64,000 bases of DNA, taken from Chionis minor. Lineage: Eukaryota; Chordata; Aves; Charadriiformes; Chionididae. Numbering within the stretch: position 1 is the stretch's first letter; the number at the start of each line of letters is the position of its first letter. A program made the position numbers and the translations under genes. Below the pieces are notes generated by a model. That model was not told the DNA's origin, made no database searches, and saw nothing but the letters and a program-made list of their open reading frames with translations. Positions 52,709 to 64,000 of the stretch are shown in pieces. The stretch lies in the NCBI GenBank assembly GCA_013398295.1, contig VZSF01001075.1, positions 1,116,001 through 1,180,000 on the forward strand, written 5' to 3'.

Positions 52709-55700
52709 TTCCTTGGGATTCTGTATTCATGAGAGCCATTGATACCAAAATGAGTGAAAATAGAAATGAGAATGTTCAATTCCACAACAAAAATAGAGAC
52801 TGCAAGGTTTCACTGTAGGACTACCACATACTAGCCTTGAAAGTGTCTGCTCTGCCTGAAACCAGTCCTTAGCTTTGTATCAGCAGTTCTGTATGGTTTT
52901 TGTTGTCTCCCACTTCAGCATGATTTATGTCAGGAGGTTTGGAATACTGTCAGAAGGTGTGGAATAAATTAATTGTTCTACAGTGTATTGTAACCAAGAT
53001 GATTCTGCAGACATGCTGATCTCTTTCTCCACCCCCCACCCCTGCCACCATTTATTTTGCTCAACCTAATAAGATAAAACCTGTTTCAAGGTGTGGTTTT
53101 GAGTCCTAAGTGGGGAAAAATATTGAATTATTTAGCAAGGCAGTAAACTTCCACTATAAGCCAGTGTTTAAATAATATGTTAGACATATCTATATATACA
53201 TACACCAAGACACATAGGCATACACTTAGACAAATATATATATTCCCCTGCCGTTCTGTATTAATCACATGGAATACCCTGTAGTGGAAATACAGTACTA
53301 ATAACTCAAAATAGCACTTCTGTTCAAGTTGCCTTGTACAAGCTTATTTGAGTTCTAATTGTGTGCTGAAATTCTCTCTTTTAATGCCTAGGTTTATTTG
53401 AAGGTTAGCTTTTGGTCCCATGGAGATAAAGGAAAATGTGCCAACATTTGAGAGATTTGATTACCTGTATAAAATTATGCTTGCTCATTTTTCCTAGGCA
53501 AGATACTCTTGGGTAAAGTTATATTAAAGAGGGAATAGAAATAGTGTACATCCAAAGAAAATATTTTCCAATTATGCTTCACAGGATGCAGAAAATATTA
53601 CTTGTGATAGAGGATTATGAATGAGATAATTACTGAAGGCCTAATGTACCTAAAGCTACAATAAAGGAGAGAGAAAAACATTAATAAGTGCTTATTGACT
53701 GTTCTTCCTGCTCTTTGTAATAAAAGGCCAGAACAGTACCAAGGACAAACCTTTCCACAGCTTTGCTGTGATACGTTATATACAAGAATACCTTTCCTAC
53801 TTACATGGCCCATCATTAATTCCTATAAATGAAACCATATCAGCTTTTACTTAACACCCAAACCCTCTCAAAAGCTCAATAAGAAATTTTTCATATGAAG
53901 AGTCAACTGAAAATAACAGAGGTTTAGAAATACATAGGATAAATGTTTTCTCTTTTAAAGTATTTCGTTTCACACATTCCTAATGAGCAAGCTGCACTTC
54001 CGAAAGAATCCAGACTAATGTTAGGTTGGTAAGGTACAGAATGACAGAAGACTCTGACTTCTAGAAATTAAAGTATGCCTCATTATCACTTTTTGATTCT
54101 CCAATGAAATAAATGAGAACTCAATTATTTCTGAGAAGCCCTAGCAAAGAATATTTGAGCTTCCACACACAGTACTTCAATACAAGTGTGATCAATAGGG
54201 AAGATTATAAAAAAAAGCTCTTTTCCTGCTGCAGAGCAGAACTTGGTATGCCATGCAAAATTACCTTTGGTGCATTTTTTTTTTCAATTTCAGCTCACAA
54301 TACTGCTGCATCAAGTGTGAAGACGCAGAAAAGGTTAACAGTATTTCTAAAAGAATGACAGAGGACATGAACATTACAAGGGTCAATCTACATGGCAAGG
54401 AAACCGTGAGAGTGCTGTGGCTTTCTTTCACTCCTATGCTTACTTAATTCCAGCAAAAGCAATAGTTTCACTAATGAAACACATGCCTTACCAATTATCG
54501 TGGTCCCCTCTTCTTAACAGGAACCCTTTTAATATTCTCTTGCATACCCGTAGCAACCTGTGCATACATCCAACACACGCACACCAGTTTTCATCTCGGT
54601 GTAGTCCTTGCTTTTTTTCCCCTCTCATCTCTCTGCCTCCACCAGACCTTGCATAAACTGTACATAAGGCTTTACAATAAGTACATTAAGACAGACTTAA
54701 TGCCGAGTGACTTTACTAGCCAAATTCAAAATGAATTTGACCTATTGGATCTGAAGCAATTCAAAGTATCTAGAAGACGGGACCCCTCAACATTATTTTT
54801 ATCAACTACAAGCAGTACTGCAAAGCATACAGCTTCACAAAGCAGAAATTCAGGCTCCGTAACAGAACAAATCACGGGGCATAATAAGGACAAGTGACTT
54901 ACAAATTATGTGGCTGAGAAAATAATAAATTAAGGATTAGCTGTTACTGGATTATTGGTCTCCCTGAGAATTCTCAAACAAATGATCTTGAGAGATTACT
55001 TTTGATGGTGTCTCACGGGGACAATGAAACACGCGAGCGCCTCGAGACTGTATCACGGTTATTACAGCAGGAAGGTCACCAAGAAAATAGACTCCTGAGG
55101 TCAGTTCCTTCATCCTACACCAGCCTAGATCCTCCTGTGCTACCGAGGTTCTCAGAGTTAAGTACAAAGCGGACTATCAGATGAGTCAGTATTTGTATTC
55201 TTCCAGGCTGACAACCTGCCGTCCTACAGTGACATCAGAAAGAAAATGCCCTTGGAAACTGAGCCTTAAGACAGAACGGAGCCACATCTGCCTGGTTTAG
55301 AGTGGGGGAAGTATCTCTTACGTTTTCCATTTCCGTGATTTGCAGAATTTACAAATATATTCCCGATTCTGCACAGGCTAGGTCAGTTGGAATAAATACT
55401 GACTCAGTCATACTACGGTTTTTTCACTTCACACGTATGAAACACATTTTATAGCACATTCAAAGCACCACAGTGAACCTACTGTCCTGAAGTGGGCCTT
55501 CAGCTGGGCTAGTAGAGCAAAATTTTACTATCCATCAGACTTTGTCCCCTAGAGAATTGCCTATTTCAGTATTTGTGCAGAATGCGTTTGATTTAGATAG
55601 AAATATTTAGTCACAAAAAGTTCCCTTAAAAATCCAAATATTTATTTACGCAAATACACTGCTAGCATTGTTTTGCTTATCAGTAATTTGCAGTAATTAG

Positions 55701-58700
55701 CAGGTGGTCTTCTGGTGTGACAGAATTCAGATCAATTAGAAAATGATCCCTTAATGGGATGATCAGTGCAGTTGCCTTCTACATAGAATGAGAAACCTAA
55801 TTCCGCCTAACAATTTAGAGTGTTTGGCATTTTCTTGCTTTATTTTTGAGGTACAGTAACTTCACCGTGTCAGTAAGCCTTAACTCAATGTATTTAAGTG
55901 TCCATATATCTGTTATTATATCACAGCTTTCGCGTTTACTATTACTTAATGCACCATTCTTCATTTGCTGTAGTTCAGGTCATAAAAATGCCCTTCATGT
56001 ATGCTTTGAGGATACGTAGAACATTTTAAAAATTCACACAAGAAACAAATCCATGCCAAGACTCCCTTAAAAAACCCATAGCTTAAATCTCAACTTGGTC
56101 TGTAAATCTTCTCATGCCACGTAAAATCCTGGTATATGCTTTAAACGATTTAAGTAACTTCTGTTTGTTCACATGAAAACTCAATAAAGAGTAAAAGTCC
56201 TTGTACATGTAGATCAGCACCTGCTTCTCAGTTAATCAAATATTCTAACAAGCATGTGAGATATCCAACAAAATAATCAAGACCCATTAATTAACAGAAA
56301 TTAACTAACACATTTGAAATATTGTGTTGACATTAAGTCTTGTTTCAGATGATTTTGCATGAAGGAAGAAACACAAACATTATGCCTCTGGACATTGTAT
56401 TTTCTTGTCCGTATGACAAAACAACAATAGGAATTGAGAAATGTGCCAGTGGTCTATGTTAAATGCCTTAGACTATGTAATAATTAGAGGAGGGGTTGCC
56501 TGCAAAACAGACAACTTAAAAAAAAAAAAAGAGTGAAAAGGGAGTGGCAATGTCAGTGATTGTATTTAGAAGACTCCTTCTGTAAAAATTAAGCTATTTG
56601 AGCTGAGTTATGTCAGTTTCTGAGACTTTTGCATCATGCTTTAACATAAAGGATCATGTTCTATCAATTAGGTTGCAGAATATCCCAAATTAATTGAAAA
56701 AGTAAGGTCTTTTTTCCATTCAGTTTAATATCCTGATTTCTTAGGTTGGATGTATAACATATCATAGCTCTTGATGATACTTGTAGCTTGATGACCTTAG
56801 AAAATAATGTGATAGAAGAGTTACGGTTCGGTTCAATTTTTCTGTCCTCTGTGTACTTCACATCTGGATGCCCACCACCAGTTCTGCACATACTAAAATT
56901 CACCTTTTCTTACCTGGTAACAATACTCCTATTATATGTAAGCAGTTCTCTCAGCAAGGGAAAAGAAAATTTGATAGCATGGTTTCTGGATTTAAACCAG
57001 CAGATAACTAGGGCACTCTGAACTACTAAGAAATATCTTTTGCTGGTTCTACCTACAACTGAGCTCCTTGCCTCCAGTGATCCTCTCTCAGTCAGTCTTA
57101 TTTCCCCATGTCCCCTCTCACTGAGGGATGTGACGGCACCGCGCAGCACATCAAGCTGAAACACAAACCCTCAGGCTTGGCTTCTATTCACCAGGGGCTG
57201 GGTGCGTCACAGCTATTGAGCCCAGACCCTGGAACAAGAAAAGGGATTTCTTACGTTGCTCCTAATGATTCCTCCGGTTAATTCAGGAATGGCATTGACA
57301 GTCTCCAGGGAGAACTACACTTACTTTTTCTTAGCTGCTGGCATGACTGCTGTAAAATAAAGGCTTTGAAAGAAATTACGGAAGGGGAATCTTCACACTA
57401 ATAGAGAGTCCTCAGGAAAAAGGAAAGTTATATATTACTCTATATCACTACAGGTGTTCCTCAGGGATCACCAAGGGGCTACGCAGACACATAAGTATTT
57501 GCACAGATAGCTTTAGGAAAATTATCTATGTTTATTTTCAATGCCACATGCCTCACACGTTGCTTTCAAATAATAGCTACCTGTAAATACTGCCTAAAAT
57601 ACTAATTGCAGCAAACTACTTCTGTAATGAAGCTTACTGCTTCACATGCAGATTAAATTGCACAGCATCAACATCCCTGGATTTGTCCAAAAAAGCCCAC
57701 CATAAACCAAAAGACCCTCAGCTGTGAAGTCTTTGGTCTGTTGCACAACACGCTATGTCTTCCTTTTTCTTTTTTTCACTTTACTAGAAATAGGAAAAAA
57801 AACAACTTTTCAAACAGAAATTTCAGGAAATAGAATTTATGCAAACTCCCATTGTTTTCACACATAAACTAATTTTTCTCGTGATTACTGTGAAAAGTGT
57901 ATTTATTGCATCCTAAAAATACAGAGCAGTCCAGCAGCTACAAAGCGAGCCTTTCTGGGATGTAATTCAGTTCACCGGGTATCACCCACTTCAGCTCCAG
58001 AGCTCTTACTGGAAGCCTGCAGACACTAAAGGAATTGGTCCCAAAGCATTTTTCATTTTAATGCAAAATTATTTTTAAGGTTTTCATTTCAGCAGTTCTT
58101 GGCAAATTGAGGACCATCGTATCAGGATCTGAAAACAATGAATACACTCGTTCACTTTAATGGTCAAAAGGCAACACGTTCTGTCGCTTTTGGGAAGTCA
58201 CTACTACCTGATAGCTTTCCAGGAAGATATGGGAAATATGTTTGTCAAGTTCAGAAAGGACAAACTTTTAGCAAAAAAACCCACCATCACAATTGGCACT
58301 AATTGGTAGTTAAACTGACAACTGGAACTGAAGCATCCTGACAGCACCAGGGGTGGGCCCTACAGGTAGAAACTGAAAACCATTTACTAAAGCAATGTTG
58401 GAAAGACTAAACGATCATAGGGCATCTGCAGAATATCATGTGGAAGGCTCTGCTTAATTTTTCATACTGTCACTTCAGCATTTTGCATGCATGCTCGGAA
58501 AACATTTCAATTCATTGAGAGAAAGATACAGTGTTTAGATCAATATATTGAACAAAGGTACACAAGCTTCTAATTCTTCACAAACAAAGAAAATTCTCAA
58601 TTTTAGGTACTCTTTTTCAGAAGATTAAAAATCTCTGTGGCCTTAGAAAAATATGGCATGGAAATTTAAGCAAATAATGCTAAAGTAACAACAGAAAATT

Positions 58701-58766
58701 CAAATGCCTAAGCACAAACAGTGTGATCATGTCCATCATGTATGCCATTCCTTTTTTTTTTCCTCC

Positions 58767-58816
58767 CAAAAAAACCCCCAACACAACACCAAAAACCCCA
58801 AACAAAAACCCCACCA
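58767..58816 (-). repeat. A/C-rich tract; G-run cluster on the transcript strand
   Basis: The plus strand is made almost entirely of A and C, with several C3-C5 runs separated by A-rich spacers. The minus (transcribed-sense) strand therefore carries runs of G separated by T-rich spacers, a loose quadruplex-like pattern with long loops. No element family was recognised. Confidence 0.6.
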
Positions 58817-61800
58817 CAGCTCATTAAAGTTTTTCTACACTTATTGCCTATGAAGTCTAAAATTTAAGATGCAAATCACATCATAGAGGTGCTCCCACTT
58901 TACTAAAGAAAATGCAGACAGCTCAGAAGGTGCCTGGTGTTTGGCAGCCTGACCCTTTACTACGCAGGACTCATAACTAACTTGACATGATAATGAATTC
59001 CTAAAAGTGCATCCTACATTAGTGGCCCAGACTGGCATGTGCCACTTTTTTACTCTATTGTTTTAATAGCGTGAAGTAGAAATAGAGGAGGCATCTGATG
59101 AAATCCTCTTTAAAGTTATTACCAGTCCAGCTGCATTAGCCGACATACAAGTGTTTTAAGTTGTGACTACTTAAATTGTGCTTGTATCATGCCCCCAGGC
59201 TGGAGATGAAGGAGCATGAAAAGTGTTCAGCCTCACTCAGTGATACTCCCAGAAATATACAGAAATGACATTTTTGAGTCTGAAGACATATCTTGTTTGT
59301 TAAGTCTAAGAGAAATCAGTAAGGTGATTTTTACACCTTATTAGAAAATGTAGATACTGTTGGCTCACTTCACTCAAACTGTCCTTGTCTAAATTTATAG
59401 GTTCCAAGAAGAAATTTCTCGGAACTTGTACTGAGTTAAAAAGAAAGAAATTAAATCTATGCAGACCAAGGAATATTTGTTTAAAACCCACGGCTTTTAT
59501 CAGGCTTCTATAAAATGTTGTACACTATATTTATTGTCTTTAAAGCAATATTTAATTGAGTTTTTCTCAGAGCTACTTATACTCCTGCTTACTAAGCTGA
59601 TTTCGACCATGTAAACTGGAGCATTCTAAGAAGTACACAGTCATCTCTTCTCCTTCAGAAGCATACAAAAGGCAGGGGGAATTAGTATTTTCCATAAAGA
59701 ATACAGTAGCAAAATAAATGATACATTTCAGCTGCTGGGAGTTTATTAAACATAAGTAGGAAAATTAGTGTATAATTATCGTTGCAAAACAACAACAAAA
59801 ATCTAGGGCTCAGAAAGCAATGTTGACTTTGCAACATTTCAGATACTGAATATTTTATGGCATGCATTTAAATCATAGATAGCGAAACATACAAGTGTCT
59901 ATCAGAAGGGAAAGGGGAGAATCTATATAATACTGTGCTCTGATTTCTGTTGTTCTAACTCTGAAAACTTTAACGATGCATTAATGCAGGACCATGCTTT
60001 ACCCTATGAAACCTATGCTGGGGCTATGCTACACCTATATTTCACAATGATTTCTTCCATTCAGGGAAAGAGCATGTAATTCATCCCTAAAGTAATGAGA
60101 GCCTTAGGTAGATACATTTTTGGTTTGCATCACTTGAGTACAACGGTATTTTCAGGCAGCCATTATAATCAATAGCAAGCTCAGCGCAGGAATAAAAAGG
60201 AAAACATATGGAAAGAACTTGTTTAATTAAAACCTTGTTTACTTTGCATATATGTATCACTTGTACAACAGAACTATTTATAATTTTAAACAAGTAAGAT
60301 TTTACCATTTCCTTGTTAAGAGATAAAATGTATGTTGGCAATGAAATCAAAGATTGCATAAAGCATGTATAATGTAGAACATACAGCTTGGAGCTATTTA
60401 TAAGTGCTCTCTGCATTTCCAGGTTTGGTTTTTACAGTATCGCAGCCTGAAGCACTTAACTGTGAAAACACGATGCCTCTCTACTGCTCCTCCTACAGGA
60501 AAATTATTTCTCCTCTAAAGGCCGGAACCTAAGCCCCATACATCAAGGGAAAAATCTCCATTGCCCTAAAAAGCAAGAGTTGCCTAGCTCCCACATCCCG
60601 CAAACCACACAAAAAATATCCGCATTTAACGGAGCGAAAAGACACATACCATGCTGAGTCAGAAGCAAGGAAGAAAAACTCCCCAGCCACAGATTAAAAA
60701 CGCCTACCTGCAACTCTGCTGCAGTGACGATCTGACCTGGCCATGCTCCTTCAGAGCCTCAGGAGCTCAGTCAGGTTTGACTCCTGCCCCGTCCCAGCTC
60801 TTCAGAGCAACTCCTGAGGAGCTGGCACAGCTCTTCCACCGACCACGCGCCGCTGGCAGGACGTGGCAGCTGTGCACGTGACAGACACACTCCTTTTACA
60901 CATCTCTCGTCCCAGAGACCACGTACAAACCACGCAATGGATTACTTGGGGACTGGAAATGGGTAAGTTCGAAAAAGTCAGGGGCAGGTTCTGGGAGAAG
61001 CCAGGAAGTGCTGCCAAGGAGCGGTATCACAGGCACAGCACTCATCTGACTGACCATCAGTGGGTTTTTGTTTCTGGACCTAACTTCATTCAGTGGTAAG
61101 TCAGGGAACATGAAAAAAACCCCAAACCACCAAACTTCTGCCACCTTCATTCCTTTTTTTCTTCTCTCCATGAATCGTGCTTACAAACAACAACTGTTAA
61201 CACAGTAACTATCCCAGTTTTTTGCTTAAAAACGTCTATTAAACCAAGTCCTATGCATTTAAAACATCACAAATAATATATGTTTCATAAGACGGGAGCT
61301 ACAACTATATCCTGAAAAGCTAGTTTCGGGATACTTTTAAACTCTATTATCTATTTCATTGAAAATTCAGTGTCTGTCTCCTGTGAAAGAACAGTAGCAT
61401 TTGCTACACCACAGATTTCACAGCACATCTGCCACGGTGCTGTAAATGCATGCAGAGGAGGCTGAGGAAATGCAGCAGTGGATATCAAGTAGAAGTTCTA
61501 TCTACCTAATCGAGTCCCCAGGGGCAGCAGGCCGTGTCACAAGACACACCGCTCTCCACTCCAATGAGGCTGGCAGCCACTGGGAGGCCTGCAAACTGCT
61601 CACGCCAGCGGGCACTATATGGGGTCTTCTAAAGTAGGCACAGTAGATTTGTAAAGTACATACCTGCTTCCAGGGGTGAAGGGAAAAAAAAAGAAAATAA
61701 ATGAACTATGAAAGGGTATTCGTAAATCTATCCTTCTGTGTTGTATTGCTGCAAACAAAACCAAACTCGTTGGAAATATGTCACACGAACGCGAAAGAGG

Positions 61801-62116
61801 TTACTTTGTAGGTTTCTCAAAATGCATATATACATTTCTATGTGTACAGATCAAAGGAATATGGAATTTATTATAATACCATGTGTGAATAACTGTCAAA
61901 CAATCAATTTGTTTGGAAATCATACTAGTACTTTGAACATGTGAGAGCACATACAAGCAACACTGCCTCTATAATGGCACAAAGCACACCTATGTCCAGA
62001 AAATGCAGCAAACAGGTGGCATACATGTTTGGTATCGTTCTTTCCACAATACTAAGCCTGTCTACATTAATTCATTATATTCTGTGTTACAGAGTGCCCT
62101 TCATTCAAAGTCTAGC

Positions 62117-62136
62117 AAAAAAAAAAAAAAAAAAAA
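62117..62136. repeat. A20 homopolymer
   Basis: This is the longest homopolymer in the window. A short tcaaagt motif occurs just before (ending 4-5 bases upstream) and directly after it, but no retrogene body is recognisable, so replication slippage is the simpler view. Confidence 0.9.
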
Positions 62137-64000
62137 TCAAAGTAGGGCAGAAAAATAGTTGATAAAGTCAGAGAATGAAGGAGATACCCCAAGCATGTAA
62201 ATCCTTTGCCAGGGGTCAAAACTGAAAGGTTGGAGTAAGAATATAAGTAGAAAAGAGATGAGGAAGAACGAGGTAAGTGCAAATCTACTGTGAGTTCTGA
62301 AAAGGAGGTTATTTTTAAATTCCAATGGGTAAGAAAAATGAGTGTGACAGAGAACAAACCATAGCCCAACATCATGGAGAAGAGAATTTTGCTTGTGACA
62401 CTCTGTGCACCTTTAAGTTTGGGGAAGAAGGATTGCTGAGAACTGTAATTGGGGGAGCTGCTGCTTTATAGTCAGGAAGGATTAAGAATAGCTCTGAAAG
62501 ATGTGGAGTACCTCTGTTCCCACTGACAACAGCAGAGTTTGAAAGTGCCCATAGTACTCATAAACCTTAGGAAAGAAAAATAAGTCAGAAATACAGATGG
62601 TTTTTCTGGAGAGAGTGACAAAATACAGACAAGAATTACAAGAATATTTTAAGCCATTTTCATGAATAAACCAAGGATTTCTCCCTATGGGAGCAAATTT
62701 CACTTTTTGCTCGTTTCCATCTGTATCATGCAGTGGTTTAATTATGCAGCAGTCTCAACAAATAGATTGTCACAGCATTTTAGAGTAGCTAATTCTATTC
62801 AAAATGCTAGCAGAAGATGGGGTAGTGCCTTCACGGGTTTGGCTTAGTTTAACCCATACACTTCTCTTCACTAATGACTTGAACAATTCAGGATATTATA
62901 TCCATCAAAAAACCCTGATCTTGTTGAAATATTAAGACTTGGATGCACCCTGAAAATCAAAGTACTACATAGTACAAACTCAGAATTCTCCCCATCTACT
63001 CAAAAGCAACTCAAAATTTACAAGCCTAACGAAAGTATTCTAAAAAGAATGGGTTGGATAAGATACTTGAGGATCTGAAATAAGCGTATCACTGTCTCTC
63101 TCAAATCAAGGTATGTTACTAACCACAGAAAACCAAATGAGGACAGATATATAATACTTGATAGAAATGGAAATTAACATAGCACTCAAAAGTCACTAGG
63201 TATAAAGCTTATTACACCTCCTCATCCTAAGTTTCAAGCGGAGAGTGGCTACACTAGAGAAAATTTAGGAATGCACTTGATGTTTGTTCTCTTCAATAAT
63301 AGGTATAGCTATTGACAGTCCCTGTATTATACTATATGCTATCAATTTACCCAGAGAATTACCAAAAATATTAAATGAACTGATATCCATAATTTCTGTT
63401 ATCTAGATTTTTTTTTACTCAATTTCAGTAGCCAGGTAATATGACAATAACATAGCTTTTTATTCAAAGGGAAGTGGAGTTCAGTGATTAACAATCGAGG
63501 TATTTGTAACTGCTCACTATAGGCCAAACATGCATTTAGGAACAGATAATTCTTTTCTAAGAATAATTCTAAAGATAATTCATTCCTGATGAATGCAGAT
63601 GGCCCATGATCTCTTTTTAGAGAAAGTGCAAGGCTGATTCACTGACTAGGGATAATACACTGAGCTACAGAATAAGCTAATGCATGGCAACAATCAAACG
63701 TTTAAGGCAACAGGGAAGCTAGGACATGTAGAAAAAAGAGGTAATTTTCCTTGTGTTATCTTCCTAACTTTGAAAGTAAATTACTAAATCCGTGGCAATA
63801 ATATTATTTCATATGTGTGTTTATCAGGACCTCCCTATAGAGTAGTACCTTCTAACTTGCTGTACATACACCACACTTCCCTTCTCGGTTTTGTTTTTAA
63901 AATTTCTCAGAGCATAAATAACTTCTGCGTAATCAAGCTGGAGACAGAAAATGTCCTATAGGTGTAACAATCTTTTAGAACGAATGAATACAAACAAATT

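Larger units (their letters stand above)
27215..64000 (-). other. CDH8: CDH8 intron preceding the 295-nt exon (partial)
   Basis: More than 36 kb of sequence lies upstream of the 295-nt exon in the transcript. I saw no exon for the start of EC1 (a GWVWNQ/FVLEEF-like sequence expected by homology), so the preceding exon is probably beyond 64000. Long introns at this position are usual in type II cadherin genes. Recognised contents are a truncated CR1 (51876-52708), possible MIR-like fragments near 40.65 and 48.75 kb, an AT-rich palindrome near 37.95 kb, a motif-rich stretch near 41.3-41.7 kb, mononucleotide tracts, and GC-richer patches at about 36.85-37.3, 60.7-61.1 and 61.43-61.64 kb. Most of the remainder is unassigned single-copy-looking sequence. 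Confidence 0.8.

Noticed and set aside
52306..52785. 159-codon minus-strand open frame as an independent gene
   Set aside because: Its middle and end are CR1 ORF2 protein, so it belongs to the dead CR1 element.
62100..62145. A20 tract as the tail of a processed pseudogene
   Set aside because: No coding remnant precedes it, and the flanking tcaaagt repeat leaves no room for an inserted body.
27215..64000. Search for the preceding CDH8 exon (start of EC1)
   Set aside because: No minus-strand frame resembling the WVWNQ/FVLEEFSG segment was seen; the exon is probably outside the window.
1..64000. CRISPR arrays, operons, phage or plasmid genes, or a new multi-gene system
   Set aside because: The sequence is vertebrate intronic DNA with two exons; no regular spacer repeats or clustered genes are present.

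Overview
The window is vertebrate nuclear DNA, almost certainly from a bird. It is AT-rich, intron-dominated and has no prokaryotic gene organisation. The bird call rests on a CR1 LINE 3' end with the typical avian tail motif (minus strand, 51876-52708), together with cadherin exons that read closest to amniote cadherin-8. No species-level call is possible from the sequence alone.

Only one gene is supported: CDH8 (type II classical cadherin-8) on the minus strand, represented by two internal coding exons. A 295-nt exon (27214 down to 26920) encodes most of EC1 and the start of EC2. A 120-nt exon (10578 down to 10459) continues EC2. Both have AG acceptors with pyrimidine-rich tracts, GT donors and compatible phases (0/1 and 1/1), and they join without a frame break. 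The start of EC1 (with the strand-swap tryptophans), the signal peptide and prodomain lie beyond 64000. The rest of EC2, EC3-EC5, the membrane segment and the cytoplasmic tail lie below position 1. I found no third exon, although a short divergent exon could be missed by eye.

Layout in transcript order: 64000-27215 is part of a long upstream intron (more than 36 kb) carrying the young CR1; 27214-26920 is the first exon; 26919-10579 is a 16.3-kb intron with a hexanucleotide array near 14.2 kb and an AT-rich stretch with regulatory-like motifs near 15-16 kb; 10578-10459 is the second exon; 10458-1 is the start of the next intron, with two very old, decayed CR1 copies (about 970-1865 plus strand, about 5055-5215 minus strand).

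No RNA gene, CRISPR array, operon, intact mobile element or new multi-gene system is visible. The many 60-160 codon open frames are not supported as genes. Items worth checking are the tandem splice donors, the ancient CR1 relics, motif-rich non-coding stretches that may be conserved enhancers, GC-richer islands, and an apparent loss of an N-glycosylation sequon in EC2.
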